DNA of 6,683 bases, taken from Flavobacteriales bacterium UBA5692. GTDB lineage: Bacteria > Bacteroidota > Bacteroidia > Flavobacteriales_D > Sanyastnellaceae. Below the pieces are notes generated by a model. That model ran no database searches. It saw nothing but the letters and a program-made list of their open reading frames with translations, and had not been told where the DNA came from. Below are positions 4,175 through 6,683 of the stretch, one piece after another. Position 1 is the first letter of the stretch; each line of letters begins with the position of its first letter. The position numbers and the translations under genes are program-made. The stretch is taken from contig DIHQ01000098.1 of assembly GCA_002420235.1 (NCBI GenBank), forward strand, positions 1 to 6,683. Direction: 5' to 3'.

Positions 4175-6580
4175 TTAAAAGCAGCTATCGCCAAAATACG
4201 CAAGCATCAAGAGCAGATCCTCAACATTGGTTAGGCCGTCTCCTGTTGCATCTCCGACGCACGGTACATTCATGCAATTAAAATCGCTCAATAATAGCAA
4301 TATATCTGAGACTGCGACCTCGTTATCGCCGTCTAGGTCACCGGGACAAACACAGCTCGAATACTCACATGTACCGTTGTCGTTTGTCGCTGTTGGACTG
4401 TAGTTGCAGGCGGTGATGTCTGTGCAGCCGAAGCACGACACGAGGTCGCATGAGTCATCGTCGATGGAGGCCTGAGGGTTGTAATTGCACGCCGCGCTGT
4501 TGGTACAGCCAGCACAACTGGTAAATTCGCACGAACCGTCATCAAAGTTGGCATTGGAGTCGTAGTTGCATGCGCCCTGTTCAGTGCATCCAGGGACAGA
4601 AGGCGGCCCCTCGCATAGTCCATTAAATGTGATGTCCGTGTCGTAGGAAGCACCATCGGAAGAAGCCCATGAGTTCATTATTGTGATTGTCCATTCCCCG
4701 ACTCCGGAGATGGGCTCTTCGAAAACTGCGGTTGCAGTATAAGTACCCGCGGTGCTTGTATTCCAGTTGGCTGGCCAAAATCCGGCACTGGGACACCCTA
4801 GTGTTAGGTTGTATCCGCCGTATTGGAGGCAGGTACCGTCAGGTGCCGTCAGACCTACCATCATCTCGTTGGCCCACGAGTTATCTACTGGCGTATCGAT
4901 GAAGTCAAGGATGACTTCAAATCCTGTGACAAACCCCGCTGCCTCGATGGTCTGGTTGTCGGTCTCGCCAGCAGCGAGATTTACAGTGAAGGATGCGGTG
5001 TACTCGCAATCGCAGGTGGTACCAACGGGAGGGTAAAAGCATGACCCGTCGTCGATGGTGGCATCCACATCATAGTTGCAGGCCACCGAATCGGTGCAAC
5101 CCGAGCAAGTGGATTCGTCGCCGCCGCAGACGCCGCAGCCGTCAATTTCGTAAGCGCAAGTGCCGTCTTCTTCAACAGCATTTGGGTCGAAGTTGCAAGC
5201 TGCTGAGTCGGTGCATCCGAAGTATTGGCAGCTAGTCGTGAGGTTGACGCATTCCGCATAGCAACTTCCGTCGGAGTTTATCGTGGGAATAAATGCTTCC
5301 GATACAACGGTGGGGTGAAACTCAAGATTCACGGAACCGCCACTAACGGCGTGGCAGTAGCTCATCATGGTACCGATCTGGGCCTGCGGGTTATTGGTGC
5401 AGCTACCTTCGACATCGTAGCAGTTATCAATTGGACCATTGGACCAACCGCACCAGTGCGTGTGGTTCGAACCAAAGTTGTGGCCCAATTCGTGACCAAC
5501 TACGTTTAGGTTCCAACTGTAATTATTAAGGTTATAGGTGCTCCCATTTTCAAGGTTTGCACTGAAGCCGGCGGCATAAGCAGGGAAACATACGACGTCC
5601 AGATAGGCTATGCCCCCAGTGTCGGTGTTGGTACGGCGAGTGAGCAGGTGCACTAGGTCGCGTTGGATGCCATTCAGGTTGGAGTTATTTAACCATTCGA
5701 GGCGAAAAGTATCCAGCATGTATCCCGCGTCGTTGGTGATGCTCTCATACGGATCGGGGGTTTCCCAGACGTGGATGTACGAGGCCTGTACGTTAATTAA
5801 GGCATCAACACTTTCAGTGTAAATCGTATTCACCCCGGCGAGAATAGCCAGCGCCCATTCTACAGCTGGATAACAGTCGTTGCTGAAGGTGCCGTATGTG
5901 TAGTAGTCGATGTCAATGGCTACCTCGACACAGTCGTTGACAAAGTTAGTATTGGAGGACTGAACGTGCATGCCCATGGGTGCGACGTCACGGTGCGGAC
6001 TGTAATCGTTTACGCCGCATTGAAATTTCAATGGTTCGACGGCATCGGCCAGCATGAACAGGACGTGCTTACCATTTGCACCGCTGCGGATAGGGCTCAA
6101 ATCGTACTGGCGGCCTCCATATTGGAGAGTGCCAGTTACGAATTCTTCCATTACGACTATGGTTCCTTTAATCCCCGGCGAAACTACGCGGTACGATAGG
6201 AGTTTGGGCCGGTAGATTTCCTGTACGAATTTTTCACCGGGCTGCGAACGGCCGATTTTGAAGGCATCGCTGAAAGGGAGGAAGGATTCGAGTTCAACGG
6301 TTAGAGTTTTCCCGCCTATGAATGGCAGCATCAAAGTCCAAGTGTTGTACTTGTGGCGCCGGACGTCAGTGAAAGCTATCTCATTCAAGTTGAGGCCAAC
6401 GTGGTTGGCGGCATCTAAGGTGGGTATTTCATTGGTTTGGAGCGCTTGAGCTTGGAAAATCGCGATGGGCTCCTCAGCCTGGGTGCATTGGGCTGCGGCA
6501 CCGCAGATGATACCAAGAGCGAATGCAACCAACAAGATCAATTTCTGGTAATTAATTGGTTTGGTTGCAGATGGTGGCAT
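4175..6580 (-). CDS. Secreted multidomain reprolysin-like zinc metalloprotease with Cys-rich repeats, P-domain-like and dockerin-like modules
   Basis: This 801-residue protein begins with a signal peptide: K13, hydrophobic core 14-25, and cleavage probably after AAA (28-30). Residues 31-210 look like a prodomain containing FQCGVND (C188), reminiscent of the metzincin cysteine switch. The catalytic domain (about 215-440) has HELGHNFGSNH at 363-373, an HExxHxxGxxH zinc site with H363, H367, H373 as ligands and E364 as base. A Met-turn GTMMSYC follows at 403-409. The intervening CGW...C...C pattern is typical of bacterial reprolysin-like enzymes. Then come two Cys-rich repeats (455-514), a beta-sandwich resembling the proprotein convertase P domain (526-656, with NSWANEMMVGLTAPDG and GEWTITIMNSW), three more repeats (664-738), and a dockerin-like double EF-hand (746-801). 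It should be extracellular or cell-surface bound and degrade proteins or peptides. ATG 6580 gives the proper signal peptide; no Shine-Dalgarno sequence precedes it. No typical type IX sorting domain is visible at the C-terminus. The gene is convergent with the CsgG-like gene and no partner is adjacent. Confidence 0.93.
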   Translation of the reverse strand: MPPSATKPINYQKLILLVAFALGIICGAAAQCTQAEEPIAIFQAQALQTNEIPTLDAANHVGLNLNEIAFTDVRRHKYNTWTLMLPFIGGKTLTVELESFLPFSDAFKIGRSQPGEKFVQEIYRPKLLSYRVVSPGIKGTIVVMEEFVTGTLQYGGRQYDLSPIRSGANGKHVLFMLADAVEPLKFQCGVNDYSPHRDVAPMGMHVQSSNTNFVNDCVEVAIDIDYYTYGTFSNDCYPAVEWALAILAGVNTIYTESVDALINVQASYIHVWETPDPYESITNDAGYMLDTFRLEWLNNSNLNGIQRDLVHLLTRRTNTDTGGIAYLDVVCFPAYAAGFSANLENGSTYNLNNYSWNLNVVGHELGHNFGSNHTHWCGWSNGPIDNCYDVEGSCTNNPQAQIGTMMSYCHAVSGGSVNLEFHPTVVSEAFIPTINSDGSCYAECVNLTTSCQYFGCTDSAACNFDPNAVEEDGTCAYEIDGCGVCGGDESTCSGCTDSVACNYDVDATIDDGSCFYPPVGTTCDCEYTASFTVNLAAGETDNQTIEAAGFVTGFEVILDFIDTPVDNSWANEMMVGLTAPDGTCLQYGGYNLTLGCPSAGFWPANWNTSTAGTYTATAVFEEPISGVGEWTITIMNSWASSDGASYDTDITFNGLCEGPPSVPGCTEQGACNYDSNANFDDGSCEFTSCAGCTNSAACNYNPQASIDDDSCDLVSCFGCTDITACNYSPTATNDNGTCEYSSCVCPGDLDGDNEVAVSDILLLLSDFNCMNVPCVGDATGDGLTNVEDLLLMLAYFGDSCF
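4178..4345 (-). other. Dockerin-like double EF-hand module at the protease C-terminus
   Basis: Residues 746-801 hold two similar halves. DLDGDNEVAVSD (748-759) is followed by ILLLLSDFNC, and DATGDGLTNVED (777-788) by LLLMLAYFGDSC. The D-x-D-x-D...D spacing and the following Leu-rich helix match type I dockerin calcium loops; the second half has T779 in place of the middle Asp. Each half ends in Cys, suggesting disulfides with C774 or C745. In Bacteroidota such modules end many secreted proteins; a cohesin partner is not known here. Confidence 0.72.
4367..4591 (-). repeat. Three tandem Cys-rich repeats, 81-bp period, inside the protease gene
   Basis: Residues 664-684, 691-711 and 718-738 each follow GCTxxxACNYxxxAxxDDgSC, spaced exactly 27 residues (81 bp) apart and joined by short xxSCxG linkers. 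The Asp and Cys pattern suggests small disulfide- and calcium-stabilised modules similar to thrombospondin type 3 repeats. The middle copy reads DDDSC instead of DDGSC. Confidence 0.85.
5039..5218 (-). repeat. Two Cys-rich repeats of the same family, upstream pair
   Basis: Residues 455-475 (GCTDSAACNFDPNAVEEDGTC) at 5156-5218 and 494-514 at 5039-5101 are further copies of the 21-residue module. They are separated by an 18-residue insert rich in Gly and Cys, including DGCGVCGGDEST (480-491), a linker often seen between such repeats. This pair links the catalytic domain to the P-domain-like sandwich. Confidence 0.82.
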
Positions 6581-6656
6581 GAAACGGTGTTTTCACTAAA
6601 GTTAATGCAATTCAAGTTGCATCTTTGCACCAACAGTCGCGAACGCGCGGCCTCAT
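6581..6656. other. Divergent promoter region between protease and tRNA genes
   Basis: On the minus strand TAACTTTA (complement of 6597-6604) lies 16 bp before the protease ATG; on the plus strand CATCTTTG (6620-6627) lies 29 bp before the tRNA. Each matches the Bacteroidota -7 consensus TAnnTTTG at all but one fixed position, but neither has a well-placed -33 TTG. Between them is a 16-bp imperfect palindrome TGCAATTCAAGTTGCA at 6606-6621 (5-bp perfect arms). The promoter calls are tentative. Confidence 0.3.
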
Positions 6657-6683
6657 GGTTCCGTAGCTCAACTGGATAGAGCA
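6657..6683 (+). tRNA. tRNA gene, 5' part only (cut by window end)
   Basis: The last 27 bases fit the start of a tRNA: acceptor strand GGTTCCG (6657-6663), U8-A9 (6664-6665), D-stem GCTC (6666-6669) pairing with GAGC (6679-6682), and a D-loop AACTGGATA containing the invariant GG. The anticodon lies beyond the edge, so the isotype cannot be read; this D-arm style is common in tRNA-Arg, which is only a guess. Confidence 0.85.

Noticed and set aside
4333..5259. Alternative-frame open frames across the Cys-rich repeats, on both strands
   Set aside because: Low-complexity Thr/Ala or Arg-rich products are by-products of the repeated Cys/Asp codons in the protease frame.
6482..6505. Lipoprotein signal at the protease N-terminus (C26 or C32)
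   Set aside because: GIIC and AAQC do not fit the lipobox; AAA before Q31 is a normal signal peptidase I site.
6657..6683. tRNA edge as an integrative-element attachment site
   Set aside because: No integrase gene and no direct repeat of the tRNA end is visible, and the 3' half of the tRNA is outside the window.

Overview
The window looks like a chromosomal segment of a Bacteroidota bacterium, plausibly a marine or aquatic Flavobacteriales-type lineage. The evidence is a large secreted metalloprotease carrying Cys-rich GCTDxxACNYxPxAxxDDGSC repeats and a terminal dockerin-like module, both common in that phylum. Start codons also lack clear Shine-Dalgarno sequences. This placement is inference from protein style; no rRNA or other phylogenetic marker is present.

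Left part (13-2589, minus strand): a tight three-gene operon read right to left. It encodes an ArsR/BigR-type winged-helix regulator, a TauE/SafE membrane transporter, and a three-domain enzyme with a metallo-beta-lactamase persulfide dioxygenase, a Cys-less pseudo-rhodanese and an active rhodanese, the architecture of CstB. The genes are 10 bp apart and then overlap by 4 bp. A perfect 10-10-10 inverted repeat just upstream of the regulator is the likely operator. Together they read as a module that senses reactive sulfur species, oxidises persulfides to sulfite or thiosulfate, and exports the sulfur oxyanion.

Middle part (2590-4174): a divergent plus-strand gene encodes an exported protein of unknown role. 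Its C-terminal domain resembles CsgG/TolB-N-like outer-membrane assembly proteins, and its N-terminal half may be a diverged copy of the same fold. It is followed by a 199-bp gap with a good rho-independent terminator on the plus strand.

Right part (4175-6683): a convergent minus-strand gene encodes an 801-residue secreted reprolysin-like (metzincin) zinc protease. It has a signal peptide, a prodomain with a possible cysteine switch, a catalytic domain, Cys-rich repeats flanking a P-domain-like beta sandwich, and a C-terminal double EF-hand dockerin-like module. Divergent from it, the first 26 nt of a tRNA gene run off the right edge.

No mobile element, CRISPR array or phage gene is visible. 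The least ordinary signals are the operator palindrome with its Cys-bearing regulator, the tandem CsgG-like exported protein, and the modular architecture of the protease.
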